Counted from the first letter of the stretch, positions 36,003 through 48,386 are shown. The stretch is 64,000 bases of DNA from Hofstenia miamia (GCA_900660155.1 CABFPE010000602.1:352189-416188); one strand, 5' to 3'. The notes: generated from the sequence alone by a model not told the origin. Numbers and translations are program-made.

Positions 36003-36020
36003 TATAGAAGACCTCAATAA
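36003..36020 (+). CDS. Candidate small protein gene, exon 2 (five codons and stop)
   Basis: The acceptor ATATTTTCAG at 36001-36002 has a good pyrimidine stretch. Continuing in phase 0, the exon reads YRRPQ and TAA, giving a 96-residue product. The stop lies inside AATAAA (36016-36021), which could serve as polyadenylation signal. If splicing uses another acceptor the C-terminus would differ. Confidence 0.35.
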   Translation, partial: YRRPQ

Positions 36021-36221
36021 ACAACCGAACCCCTATTAATGAAAAAACTTCAACTTTGAAAATTTCATTGCAGTAGTAACAGATTTCTGATCATTACTTG
36101 TACAATTTATGTTAAAATGAAGAAAGTGATATATTACAATAATTCTAAAATATTTTAGAAAAAAAATAATTCTTTTTTGACTAACTCAATTTAAATAGGC
36201 ATAGTTAGTATAACACAATGT

Positions 36222-36396
36222 CCCATCTTATTCTCCCTTTTTGTTGATGACTTACAGACTATTTATCCTTGCAACAATATTTTTAAATATGCANCGCGGC
36301 ATACCTCAAGGGACAGTGTTAGGCCCCATCTTATTCTCCCTTTTTGTTGATGACTTACAGACTATTTATCCTTGCAACAATATTTTTAAATATGCA
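36222..36396. repeat. 72-bp exact duplication around the N at 36294
   Basis: 36222-36293 equals 36325-36396 (offset 103). A single N separates the first copy from the CGCGGCATACC sequence that leads into the second. This looks like two overlapping contig ends joined without merging. Confidence 0.85.
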
Positions 36397-37136
36397 GATG
36401 ATGCAACATTAACTGTGCCNGTCTTCAAAAATAAAAATGACCTTTCTCAAATAGAAATTTCCAATATTCAGAAATGGTGTACAGATAATAAGATGCTTCT
36501 CAATATCTCGAAGACAAAAGAGATGGTTTGCAGTTTCTCTTCCATTAAAGACCCTCCTGCTCCAATCTCTAGCATTGAGCAAGTTTGTACCTCAACTATA
36601 CTTGGTGTTACTTTCCAGAACAACCTTCGTCCTCGAAATCATATTATCAAGCTGATTAGCGCATGTTCGAAGCGCCTATATCTGATTAACCAACTCAAGC
36701 ACTCAAAACTCGGTGTTGATGGTCTTAAATTGCTTTTCGATTCGTTGATAATGAGTAAAGTAAGATATTGCATATCTGTGTATGGGAATTTCAACAACGA
36801 TGAAAGCAAAGGCATGGAACGATTTTTCAAACGAGCAGAAAGAATGAATATTAGAAAAATTGGCTGTCTGGAGGAGATAGTTGCAGAATCTGACAAAAGG
36901 GTCCTCAGGCAAATGAACTCTAATGTCGATCATCTTCTTTTAGACTTGTTTCCACCCCAAAGAGAGCCGAACAGCCGACGAGCAAGGGCTAAAAAATCTG
37001 TCTATTATCTACCTAAGATAAGGACAGATTCGTTTAAAAGAGCATTTCCAAATCGACTGCTGTTTAATGCATGAAACTTTTTAGTTACCATTTATCTAAG
37101 CGTTTTGTTCTTTGATTTATAATAAATTCTAATTCT
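36222..37136 (+). mobile_element. LINE D: RT and C-terminus, 3' end complete
   Basis: The protein from 36297 reads RGIPQGTVLGPILFSLFVDD, FKYADDATL (catalytic YADD), NIQKWCTDNKMLLNISKTKE and LGVTFQNNLRPRNHI, and ends SFKRAFPNRLLFNA at 37074. The frame is open, with an N at 36420. The 3' end is AATAAATTCTAATTCTAATG, a short AATTCT tandem tail. The C-terminus resembles LINE A, so they are related. The stretch 36222-36293 before the N at 36294 is an exact repeat of 36325-36396 and probably an assembly artefact. Everything upstream of the RT finger region is missing. Confidence 0.9.
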
Positions 37137-37680
37137 AATGAGAAACTAAGTTTTATCAGTAGTAATTTGGATCAATTATGTAACAAAAACTGTCCAGTTG
37201 TTAAGAAGAGCATTTATACAGAGTGTTTATTACCATAACATAGCAAAAATAGAAGTTGAATAAAGTTTTTAAATATTGAAAAGGAACTTGGTTTACTTCT
37301 ATATTTGGATTTGATGGATCAATAATAAACGACTTATCACTTAGAGATATGAGTGATTTTCAAAGCTCAAAAGGGAACTCTATCTTTCAAGAGCGTCCAT
37401 ACAGGCTGAGTGCTCATTCAAGAAGGCAATGTTATCAGCATTTAACATAATATTTTCTAGGACAGCATTATTATCTTCACCAGCATCAGAGCGTTCAGCT
37501 CCCTAAATAAATTATACACATTATGCCAAGAAGGAAAACAGTTTTGTTAATCTTATAGTGAAAGGGCTAAAGTAGTCAATACTAGATTTTTTCAATAAAT
37601 TCAACTTTAAAACATTTTGATTATAATTTTATCGTATTCTTGGTTGCTTAAAATTTAGGAAGACCACCAGTGGAACAGAA
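37137..37680. other. Non-coding stretch
   Basis: No supported gene or repeat seen. Confidence 0.4.
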
Positions 37681-39265
37681 GAGTGCATGTGCAGTCGAGA
37701 ATCCTTTGCTGCATACGCGCTTTGTGAGTTACCAGCAGGTTCAATGCTATGCCTCAAATGGATACCATCTCTAAACTCATTGTTGAATTGGAATCCCTCT
37801 TCTTCTATTGAAGGAGCAGTTAGCGAGGAAGAGCAACATTTTGCGTGTTATTGCTTCAATGGCTTTCTGTTGATCTCCATTCAGTTCCTTTAAAATTTGA
37901 AGGACTGCATTTGTCGTTATCCGTTGAAAGACTTCAACAATTCCAATAGGTCGTATCCCAGGATTCTTGTCAGGTACGATCATTCAGTTTCTTTAGCAGC
38001 TGTTGATATCTGGATTCTATATTATGTATTCTTTGAGACAAATCATCACAAAGCTTTTCTGTTCGGCTGCAGAGATCACTGATATCTTATGTGATTTTGA
38101 CAGAATTAGACTCTTCAGGGGTTACATACCTTTTCTAGAGAAATTATACTTTTCACAAAAAGTTAGAATGGGTCTCTAGCCTGGGGCATGATTTCAAGGC
38201 CGGCCCGGCCCGTTGCATTTGATAAAATTCAGACGTAGGCCCCGGCATTATAAAATTTTTTGTAAATAAATAAAATGGATTGGCGCTTGCTATTACTAGG
38301 GCAATTTCTGAGATAATTGCAGATCTTGTAGTTGTGGATATACTTATGATGTATAAGGTATTCGGACTTAGCAGGAAGGACGGTTTTCAAGGATTGGGAA
38401 AGTAATTAGTTTCAATCCATTTTTCCTAGGTATCTTCCACCAGGCTAGGACATCCAGAATCTCTTCTCCACCTACTGATGTGCTTGTCTTGTTATAAATC
38501 AGTGGCAGTGCTACAATGCTGGACAGTTGCTTCGATAGTAGGTTAGCGGCCTACGACTGTCTTTAGTAGGCCACAAGATTTTATGATGTCGTTCTTTAGA
38601 ATTTGAAGGACTGCATTTGTCGTTATCGGTAGAAAGACTTTAAAAATTCTAATAAGTCATATCCTAGGATTTTTGGAGGGTGATATCATGTGATTTACAG
38701 CGTAAAGGATAGGCTCTGAACGTTCATCAGCACGCCTCCCTGACAAAAGTGCCAGAGTATTGCATAAATTATCAGGATGTCGGCCAAATACGGAAGATGT
38801 CAAAATTCAATCCTTTAAATTCTGCACCTCCAGAGCAACGTTGCGCAATTTTTTAACGTTTTTCCTGTAACCTCGGAAAAAATAACACTGAAAAACTTGA
38901 ATCTCACCTTGAATAGTTTCATTATTATCCAGAAGTTGGGCATTGGGGTGATTTGATTCTAGAGTATGAACAATTTTTTTTGAGTTTTGTTTTCAAAAAG
39001 TGTTTTTGCACTTTTGAGATTGCCCTTGGTCGTGCAAGAGTTATTGAACACGATGAACTTAGTCTCTCTTGCATAGCTTTGGCCTCAATAGTTAAGTCCC
39101 GAATGTTGCCTCAAAGCCATTCATTGAGTCGTCTGCGAAAATGCGTTACGTTCTCACTTGTTTTATTTCTGTTTGATTCTTCTTGTAGAACAAGAAGTGG
39201 ATGTAAGAAGAAGGCATACAGAGCTGTCGCTGCACTTTCACAATTATCTACAAAAAGCTGAAGCA
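37681..39265 (-). mobile_element. Unclassified RT-bearing mobile-element relic
   Basis: On the minus strand, 37777-37983 reads DKNPGIRPIGIVEVFQRI, matching the LDKNPGVRPIGIGEV-RRI block of a family of RT-bearing elements common in invertebrate genomes. Upstream (about 39205-39000) comes LQEESNRNKTSENV and then FRRRLNEWL, which precedes the RT in the same family. A diverged second copy of the RT block lies at 38598-38693. The relic is broken many times. I cannot place it firmly in a named superfamily. Confidence 0.5.
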
Positions 39266-39689
39266 AGCAGTCAAGTTCTCTAAAGAATTACTTACCGGCA
39301 TTTCCTTTGGGTAATTTGAAAAGATTTGGAACAATGTCGGAACAATACTTTTACTGTAGGAAGATTTGGGGGCAAGCAGGAAGGCATTTTGTTCAGATTA
39401 CGTTCACTAAGGGCTTGTGTCAGTCCGGTGATTTCAGTATCATGATGACAGCAGCTTTCCATAGACTATCTTCCATTACCAATTATTTTTCCTTTTTTTA
39501 TTTTCATAATTCTGTGTATACAGGTTTTAATCGATTGATTTTAAATAATATTTTATGTTTTGTGATGTAAATAACTTGTGACTATACGAAAGTGGAAGTA
39601 TATTAATAAGTTTTTGAAATCACATTCTAATATATAACATGAATATTTACTTGATATAAAAGACAATCATGTGTATAGTGAATTGGAAT

Positions 39690-40260
39690 TATCAAATTTA
39701 TTTAATGAAAAATTGTGTGGAAGCAATAAAATCTCAGGACCAAATATGAGAATCATGAAAACTTAAAGTTCAAAACAAATTCATTTGCTTTTAAATAGAT
39801 ATCCTTACTTGAATTTCTAAAAGCTAAAGGAATTTGTATGTATCCTACATGGTTTCTAAAAGAATCACTAAATATTATAGCAAGATCATTATGCGACTTA
39901 TTTAATGAATTTAATGAACTAAAAGTTGCAAAATTTATTCCAATCTACAAAAAAGGTCTAAACAACATTCCCTTAAATTACAGACCTGTATCAATTTAAA
40001 CGGGATTGTTGAAAAGATATTACACGATGAGATCAATTGTTACTAAATATACTACACTATATTTAATGAAAATCAATTTGGCTTTAGAAAAAATTTTTCA
40101 ACTATGAATGCTATTTAGATACAATAGAAGATGAGAGATAATTCATTGATAGAAATGAAAGTGTTTACTTATCTCTTTAGATCTTGCAAGAACATTCAAT
40201 TCAATTTATCATGACATATTGATTAAAATATTAATCGATATTTATAATGGCGATCTTAGT
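39690..40260 (+). mobile_element. LINE E: old reverse-transcriptase relic
   Basis: Scattered in-frame pieces on the plus strand: NKISGPNMRIMK, VAKFIPIYKKGLNNIPLNYRP (a variant of the usual VIPIFKKGD-DPSNYRPIS block), NENQFGFRK, STMNAI, and YLSLDLARTFNSI in place of the usual LDLSKAFDSI. The catalytic ADD block was not found. Many stops and shifts; an old copy. Confidence 0.65.
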
Positions 40261-40905
40261 TCATCTTCATGAATCATAAAATCTGCTAAACATTGAACTA
40301 GGTGTTCTGCTTATCACACTTTCAAAATACTCATTCGAAAGTTTTGTATAGCTTTGGAAAGCCACGTATACGCACTCATACATATTTATATTATTATGTA
40401 TTTTATAATTATTTTGAAAGTACATGTAGCTTGATGTTTATAGCTTACAGCAATAAATTTTTTCAACGCCAGTTGTCGCCCCATAACTACATGACCTAAA
40501 ATTTCACATGACCGAAAAAATATGCTTTTTAAAACTTTACAACTATATAGCAATGGTTAATTGAACTTCTTTCTTATGACAATTGATCAACGGGATTCAC
40601 ATATTTTCTGTCAATCTGTTAGAACTTATTGCAGCTTTTGACACCAATGATCATCAAATATTGCTATGGCGCTGGAAGAAAAAATTTGGCATTATTATTA
40701 TCTTAAGCAAAATTTAAAACAATTCGTTACTTGAAAGCGCAGTTTATTGCTTCATTTCGTTTTTTGTTGAGTAACAAAGAAATGCAATAAATCACATACT
40801 CCATTTTTTATTATTGCAATGCAAGTTTTAATGTTCTTAATAAATTATTTTTTGTGGAATACCCAGAAGAAATTGTTTAGTAAAATTATTTTTCTCTTAT
40901 TATAT

Positions 40906-41007
40906 ATTATATTAATTTTATTATTATATTATATTAATTTTATTATTATATTATATTAATTTTTTTATTATATTATATTAATTTTATTATTATATTATAT
41001 TAATTTT
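40906..41007. repeat. ~22-bp AT-only tandem repeat
   Basis: About 4.5 copies of a unit reading TTATTATATTATATTAATTT, with single-base length variation. Confidence 0.9.
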
Positions 41008-41830
41008 GTGGAATGATAATGTTGCATTGTCTTTTTGATATGACAATGTAGATGCCAGTTAGTGTTCGTATTTGTTAAATTGTTTACAAAAATATAAAAT
41101 AATTAAACAGTTTTGTAATTTTTTAGACAAATTGTAATATTTATTTAAATCCCATACCAAAAAAAGAATTTGAAGATCTCACCAGGTCTCATCAAACCCA
41201 CATTCAAATAAACCGACTTTAAGAATTTCATAAAAAACAAGATATGAAGCAAATGAATAAATATTAATTAGATAACAAATACAAAATTCAACAAGCGATA
41301 TTATATATATATATAGAAAACGTAAATACTTTTTTAATAGCTAATATTAGTTTTCCTAGTAAATTTCAACTATATTTTACACAAAACTAATATTTTACTT
41401 CAACCGAGTTGCCTGCATCCTAAGAAGAAAACAATTAAGGATTTAATGTAATGCTAGCCTGAAAATGCTAATTTTGAGAGTAACAGACACACACATGTGA
41501 AAACACACTTTTCACCAAAATTCTTGTATGAAACTAATAATTAGAAAGTAAAGACGGCCCTCCAATTTTAGTACTTCAGTTGTGACATTCTAGGGACTTG
41601 ATAAATTATTGGAATCACTAAATTTTGGTTTTGTTTTAAGGATAAGAGTCATGACTAGGGAATGACATTTTCCTTATTTTGATTTATGAATTTCATTCAA
41701 TAAGAAACATTAAGAGTACATTGTCATTTTTCTAAATAAACAATTTATTAAATATCCTTCTCATATCCATTCTTCATAAGTTTACAAAATGGAAATGGCA
41801 TTCTCTAGATAAATTCATGCTGCACAACTG

Positions 41831-41831
<1 letters not shown>

Positions 41832-41871
<40 letters not shown>

Positions 41872-41881
41872 TATGTATATA
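41832..41881. repeat. (TA)n-rich microsatellite
   Basis: An A run followed by alternating TA with two interruptions (TACATATATATGTATA), partly self-complementary. Confidence 0.9.
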
Positions 41882-42970
41882 AGGAAGCTCAATATGTATG
41901 TTAGGATTGTCTATAACTTGGTTATGTTTGAAAAGTTGCAATTCAACAACCTCATGTCATGAACTTTTGCCTAAAAATCAGTTTGTAAAATTTGTTTGCA
42001 AATCGGTTGATCTCCTCTAAAAGGGATGAAGTCTTGCACTCAAAATTGTGGCAATTAGAAGAATGTTCTGTTACCAAATAATACATTTTGCGCTAATTGC
42101 AGCACTTAAAAATTAAATCAACAAAATATCATTAATAGAATGTTTTGTGAATTTTCATACGTCATTCAAACGCCATAAATGCAAAATCAAACCTGACAAC
42201 AAATTTTTGAAAATGTCAATTGAATTTGAATGCACATGAGCAAAAACTTACTTACTGGCACTGTTTTTATTGTAGTGTAATGCTGTACTGTAATTTGAAT
42301 TTCTTATTTTTTAATCTTCAGACGTGTAAATGAATTATGGTTACATACTTGGCAGAGGCAGTTTATGTTCAAAAATTGAATTATTGATGTGCATTTGTCG
42401 TGATTAATGCTTTAATTTTAGTAAAATTATCAACATCAATAAGAAAAAAAGGTAATGAAAATTGGAAATTGCCGAAAAGGAACATAGGGGAATTCTCAAA
42501 TACATGGTGATTTCATCAATGACATAATTACTCCTGAAATCCTAAGACATTTGATCAATGATAATTTGCCGTTTTTATTCTTTCGGTGATGGAAAAAAGC
42601 TAAAATTTAATAAATGTAATATTTGGCAAGAGGAATTCCACTATATACCGCAACTTTTAGTTCAAAACTTCCACAATTTTTGGGGATTTCAACTTCAACC
42701 ATTTTGAAAAGCTTTTTTGCAAATTGATTTTTAGACAAAACTTCACATCAGATTGCTCAAACACAACTTTTCAAAAATGACCTAAATGATGACAACCCAA
42801 ATCTATGTGCTACTAGTATAACACAAACCTTTGTACCTTTTCAGTACGAGTACATGTAGAAATAAATGGGTTTTCAAGTGGAACTTCTGTTATATCATAA
42901 AGTTTTATAGTAGATAAAATTCTCTCCCGAGTTGTGAATGAGTTATAAGTTTCTTCTGAATGCTGTAAAT

Positions 42971-43453
42971 TCAAGTGAACAGTTTTATTCCAATAATTAC
43001 GATGACAATGGGATACAAAAAAAATATTAGCAAGCATAAAATGATGATAAACTTCGATCTGCCCTCCATCAAGAACGAACTCCCATCAGCTCCCCCCAAC
43101 AGTAAATTTCCTGACATCCCCGAGGATTTATTTTTTCTGGATAGTGCTTCAATGCTTAATCCACTGATGGTGGCATTTTTAAGATTTTCAGCTACAGTTG
43201 CTTCTATTTCTCTCCAGTTGTTAGCATACCTCACAAGTTGAAAGCATGTTTCTTTTGAAAACTCACAGCAGTCAGCAATTATTGCATTGTAGTGGTGAGG
43301 AGCAGCACTTAACCCTGCTAGTTGCAAAGCTTTGAATGAAATACCTTCATACTTACCAATGAAAAAGCTTCTCTTAAGTGAATTAGCAAAGTGTTTGGTA
43401 AATGCTTTCGCATTGGGGAATATTCTATAAGATCGGAGATCAATTCTTTCAAA
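42971..43453 (-). CDS. Unknown tail-anchored membrane protein, last exon
   Basis: The acceptor GAATTGCAG precedes 43453 on the minus strand; there are 160 codons and a TGA. The start FERIDLRSYRIFPNAKAFTK is followed by YNAIIADCCEFSKETCFQLV, then a polar stretch (SRKNKSSGMSGNLLLGG). It ends in one hydrophobic segment, FIIILCLLIFFLYPIVIVII, about 8 residues before the stop. That is the pattern of a C-terminal membrane anchor. The block DCCEFSKETCFQL loosely recalls the NC-x-x-F active-site Cys region of permuted papain-fold families (LRAT, PPPDE); this is inference from a short motif. Composition and the long open frame favour a real host gene. I do not recognise the family. Confidence 0.6.
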   Translation of the reverse strand, partial: FERIDLRSYRIFPNAKAFTKHFANSLKRSFFIGKYEGISFKALQLAGLSAAPHHYNAIIADCCEFSKETCFQLVRYANNWREIEATVAENLKNATISGLSIEALSRKNKSSGMSGNLLLGGADGSSFLMEGRSKFIIILCLLIFFLYPIVIVIIGIKLFT

Positions 43454-44449
43454 CTGCAATTCAATCTAAACATAGCATATTAGCATATACATTTTAGATG
43501 AGCTAGGGTAGAGTCGATCCATAGTTAATTTTTTTATATTTGCTGTCACTGCTTATGGGTTAATTGAGGTAGTATTAAGTGAATTTTTTTAATTATTCAT
43601 AGTTGATAATCAACTAAGAAAATATTTCGATTAAACGTTATATTTACTTAATTAGAATTAAGCTCTGACATGTTGAAACGAACCATGTAAACAAAAGCAA
43701 AACTGAATTGTTAAGAATTTACTGATATCTTACTAATACTAGTAATTTGTGTATAAATAAGTGATTTTAATACATTATTAGTAAATATTAAGAAGCAGAA
43801 GGAATTCTTAACATAAAAGCGGTATTGTCGTTAAAGAAAATTAACATTTTTTGAAGTATATGATTTCTAGGACTGCCTAACTGACAAAATTTCGCGATAC
43901 TATGCAAATTGTATTAGTTATTTTCTCCAAAGAAATACAAGTTATTATATTTTTTTTATTTTTTGAGCCTGACTAAGAAAAATATCAGACAGACCAAGTG
44001 TTATGCAGAATACGAATTTTAAAGGTTTTTTCTGAAAAATGAATATTTCTATTGGAAACTATACAACATAGTGAAGTTCCCTCATCAACAAGTTGGCCAT
44101 CAGATGTGTCCCTCAATTCTTTTAATAATATTGCAATTCAGAAATCTATTACTTGTTGAGAAAAATTTAATGGACTGTGCAAGCAATGTACTTGCAGTGA
44201 AAACTTTACGTCTACCTTATGAAAGCCTATATTCAACTCGTTGACAACATCAATGTGGGTAAGTATTTTCACAGCTATAAAACTGTTTATCCTATTCAGA
44301 AAACCAACATTTCCAACTAGTTTGAAACTCTTGCGTCCTATCTTGTAAAGAGCTCCTTAAAAGAATAGATTTTCATTTTATGTGCCCTAGCACTTTTCAA
44401 AGGGACGAGAAAATAGTGATAGTTGTTGAATATTTTATTCTCGTTTATA

Positions 44450-44633
44450 CAGGATGCCCTAAAAACATGTACTCATTCTCTAAAAACAATTAATTATATA
44501 CTGTTCATTAATTTGTTATATTTTATTGTTTTTATTATTAATTTAACTTCTTAGTCAAGACACATCTACTTGCACATAAAATGCATGAGTACTAGAAAAT
44601 CAAACGGTGAGTACATCGTTTTGGGACACCCTG
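44450..44633. mobile_element. 184-bp Tc1/mariner-type MITE
   Basis: The left end CAGGATGCCCTAAAAACATG matches the inverse of the right end, CAGGGTGTCCCAAAACGATG, and both continue TACTCA. TA flanks each side (44448-44449 and 44634-44635). The ends share the CAGGGTGTCC start with the MITE at 19-251 but the rest differs, so they belong to separate families. No coding capacity. Confidence 0.88.
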
Positions 44634-45589
44634 TAGTTCTTGCAAAGCCATCTCAAAGACATATTATTAAAGACATATTAACTCCTGCTAAAACACAATT
44701 GAAACTCAGAATATGGAATTAGACGCAGAACATATTTTATTGTGTGGCACGATTTCTTTATATTGTTAAGTAAGCTATATGAAGAATGGGACATTAGCTC
44801 TTGTTTACAAGAGCATTATCTTGACAGTCTAAATAGTACCATCAATGAATACATATATTTTTGAAAATTAAAAATAAATGTCCAAATAATAGTAAATTTG
44901 AGTTTACTGATATCTATTAAATAATTTGTCAATCTAAATTCCTGTTGTCGTTTTTAAGCAAGAATGTCACTACAGAAAATTTGTTTCAACATGTTTAATG
45001 CGTGCTATTTATTAAGTACAATTTAAATTGATATGATGTGGCAACAGATGTATATACCATATTCTCTCAAAGACATTAACTGTGTATCTATTTCTAAAAT
45101 AATGTAATTAACGTATTATACACAAAAATCAATTCAAATAAATATTTACATTTTGCTTACAATATATATGTAGACCACTTAAAAAATAAATTTTGTCAAC
45201 AAATTTACTGAAGAATGGTCCGAAAAAAAACTATATGACATTTTTTTGCTTTATGCATTTTGTGCAATAATAAACAAACAGAAATCTTATTTTACCCAGC
45301 ATTTTATCATTATGTGCAGTAATTATTTGTGAATATTTCTTACCTTAGTACTTTCAAATACAATATTTTAAACTTGAAGTTAAGTAAAAGCTTATGATAC
45401 TATAGCCATTCAATCCTCCTTGCATTAATATGTATATAAAAGCTACGTTTGCCGTTGTATATTTTGTAGGAAAAAATAGTGGCTTGCAGAACATGTTTCT
45501 CTGTAGGTGCGCAGAATTTGCAAGTGAAAAAAGTCATAGTTTGTTTTTTAGTCTAAGCAATGCTATAAGTTGCCTCTAACAGCGAAAAA

Positions 45590-45755
45590 AATTGAAAAAA
45601 TTGATAATGTATTGAAAATAAATTGACAATAAATTGAAAATATATTGAAAATAAATTTGAAATAATTTAAAAATGAATTGAAATTAAATTGAAAATATTG
45701 AAAATAAATTGAAAATAAATTTAAATAAATTTGAAAATGAATTGAAAGTAAGTTT
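45590..45755. repeat. Degenerate 11-bp repeat with phased A-tracts
   Basis: TTGAAAATAAA-type units recur mostly at 11-bp spacing (some 9 or 12). A-tracts therefore recur about once per helical turn, the pattern expected of intrinsically curved DNA. Confidence 0.8.
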
Positions 45756-48386
45756 AATTAAGAAATAATTGAGCTCGATGTGAAATTTTTCCACTATGCT
45801 TGATGGAAGTAATAATCCTATAACTTCAAGAACTCTGAAGCTAGATCAAGTTATAAAAATATATATCTTGTACTCTCATAATAGCGGAGGAATGGACTCT
45901 ATCAAGTTTAGTTTTTATTTCAAAAATTCTCAATCTTTATATGATTTTGAAACATTTAATAGGAGAGTTGTATTAACATTCAATGAGGGAACTGCTTCGA
46001 AGAGGTATTTATTTCCTTTATCAGTTTCTGATAACTATAATTTATGTAACTTATTTCTATATTTATAAATATATTACGCTATCTCATATTCAGAAAACGT
46101 TCCTAAGTGGTTTTAAGGCGCGATGTACAGAATGTAGCTTAAACCATTTGACGATTGCTATTAGAGTTTTATATATATATATTAATTAGATTAATTGTTT
46201 TAAGTACTATACATACACATAAATTAATTTTTTATAACTTTGATATTCTTTTTTGATTTAAAAACTTTGTTTATTTTCACTTTAAGCTATATATGGTGCA
46301 GAATTACTTTAATATTTTCTCATTCATGAGCATTTAATGCTATTTTGGAAACTGTGTACGATTCTTTATTTTGTAAAATCAATACATTTACTCATTTTTG
46401 CGTTAATCTGCTCTTTACGAAATTGCGATAGTCTTTTAGTAATTAAGAATGTTTCCATGACAACAATTGATTTGTTTTGAAATGGTGTTATACATGTATA
46501 TTGCTTTGATAATCAAAAATTGACTGAAGAAAAATGCGAATGTTAACACTTTGATCATTGTTAAGCTGCGTTTAGCATTGACAGCGTTTTGATTTTAGAT
46601 TGAAAATTTGGAGTTTCCCTCTTCCACTTTGTTGTTGAAAAGATTCAAGTTCTCTCCATACATAGTGTTAAAGTAATTTTAAGACTTTGAGCCCATGGAA
46701 GCAGCAAAGAACTTTGACTGTTTCTTGATATATGCAAAGATTTTCCAAACCTATTGAGGTGTGCCGTGCACAAAGTCAGAGGTCGCGGATTGAGAGTGTG
46801 GTGCATTCAGATTAATAGCTTTGGAGCTATAAGCATTAAAAATTTTTATAGGATCACGGAAATTTTTCAAAAATCTCCAGGCTTTTTAAGGAGATGTGTA
46901 AAGGTTTTGTATCTAAAAATTATTTTTGTTTAAATCATAATATGGTGTAAAATATTTAAGCATTGTTACAATAAACACGTAATAACTGAAACTTGTCATC
47001 AAATACATCAGTTTACCCAAATCATAGAATTCCAAATCACAAATATTGTTTAATAATTAATTTGCTCAATGTAATTTTGTCAAAAACATTTCGTCGTTAG
47101 ATGGCGTCCAATAGAATCTGTTCATTCCGACATGACAAATAGTCTTAGAGTTAAGAAAACTTCGAGGTGTCCCATTAGGACGTCCTAGCACCCTTCTATA
47201 CTACTCTTGTATAGCACTGTAAATGAATGTCTCATTAAGATCAAAAGGTGCATGGCAGTAGATATAGAAATGTGGTTGTTAAATGGCAATTTCTGTTACT
47301 GAAAGCATGCCATCAGCAATACTGCATTGCGGTCAGAGTATAAGTTACGTTCAGATAAAATTTATTATCATTTAGATATTCACAAATTTAAACTATTATT
47401 TCTCAAAGTCTTAGACAAGTGTTGATATATATTAATTGGTCATAGCTTTGACAGTCTTCATAATTTGCTTTATTCTACAATGATGAAATCTCTGACAATT
47501 TCCAATTTTTGGAAGTTCTTGTCAATATACATTAAGGGCGCAAAGACGGTTGTCTTCTAAAAGTACCAAAGCCTATTTTTGTCTAATGAAATCAGGAACG
47601 TTATGAAGCACAAGGCTTTGTTATATCTAGTTCATTACAAATCGCCTCAAATCACTACAAATACAATAAGAACTAAATGTAAAATTGTTTCAATCAAAGT
47701 AGAGGTTTTTTGTATATGTCAAGCAAATTTAAATGAAAATCTTTATTTCCATATAATTTATTCAAAATATATTGCTTTGATGTTAGTAGATGACGATTAA
47801 CATCATAGTGTTTGAATTTGTGATGTTTTACAATAAAATTTTGCAAGAATGCATCCAGTATTTTCACAAAGATCTAACTACCAGACCAAAGACGTCCAAA
47901 ATTTACAATGGGGTTTCAAGTGACCCTTAATATATAACTCAGTTTTTCTTACTACTTTACATTCATAGATATCCATGACTAAAATATAAAGCTCTAGAAT
48001 GGTAAAAAATAATAATAATAAAATAATACATGCATTTAAGAAATAGCGTGGGGTATCTAGAGACCCCATGGTAGTTAGAAGTACTTGTGAAAATATTACT
48101 AGCTAAGTAGATTTCAGGTAAATTTGCTTACAGCATTGGGGTAATTTGAGGTGTCAAAAATGCTTATTAACATTTGTCTATCAGGACATTATGTGGTTAA
48201 TTTAATTAATAGTGTATTTTTGTAAGAAAACAAAATCATTCCAAAAATCAAAGAAAAACAGGACTTCAGATTTCTCTAGTTTTAAATGTCAATATTAGTA
48301 TCATACGACTATCTGATTTCAAATAAGCAATTTTTATTTCCAATTTCGACTAAACTTAAACACGTATCATGTACTGAAACACATAC

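Larger units (their letters stand above)
40270..42570. other. Non-coding AT-rich stretch
   Basis: No supported gene. It contains the two simple repeats listed separately. A possible AATAAA for the minus-strand gene lies near 42575 (TTTATT on the plus strand). Confidence 0.4.
43454..48386 (-). other. Presumed intron of the tail-anchored protein gene
   Basis: GTATGT at the 5' side and TTGCAG at the 3' side, both phase 0, separated by 4.9 kb. More exons could lie inside. It holds a mariner-type MITE and an A-tract repeat. A frame at 45796-46068 on the plus strand is unexplained. Confidence 0.5.

Noticed and set aside
42813-43037. A 74-codon minus frame as continuation of the tail-anchored protein
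   Set aside because: It overlaps the real C-terminus in another frame. The main frame ends naturally after its hydrophobic segment, so this is probably 3' UTR.
45796-46068. 90-codon plus frame (GSNNPITSRTLKLDQVIKIY...)
   Set aside because: Protein-like in parts, but no convincing splice sites, homology or transcription signals. It lies antisense in an intron. Left open rather than called.
46740-46800. tRNA-like B box (AGGTCGCGGATTGAG) suggesting a tRNA-derived SINE
   Set aside because: No matching A box at the right distance and no clear tail; too little to call.
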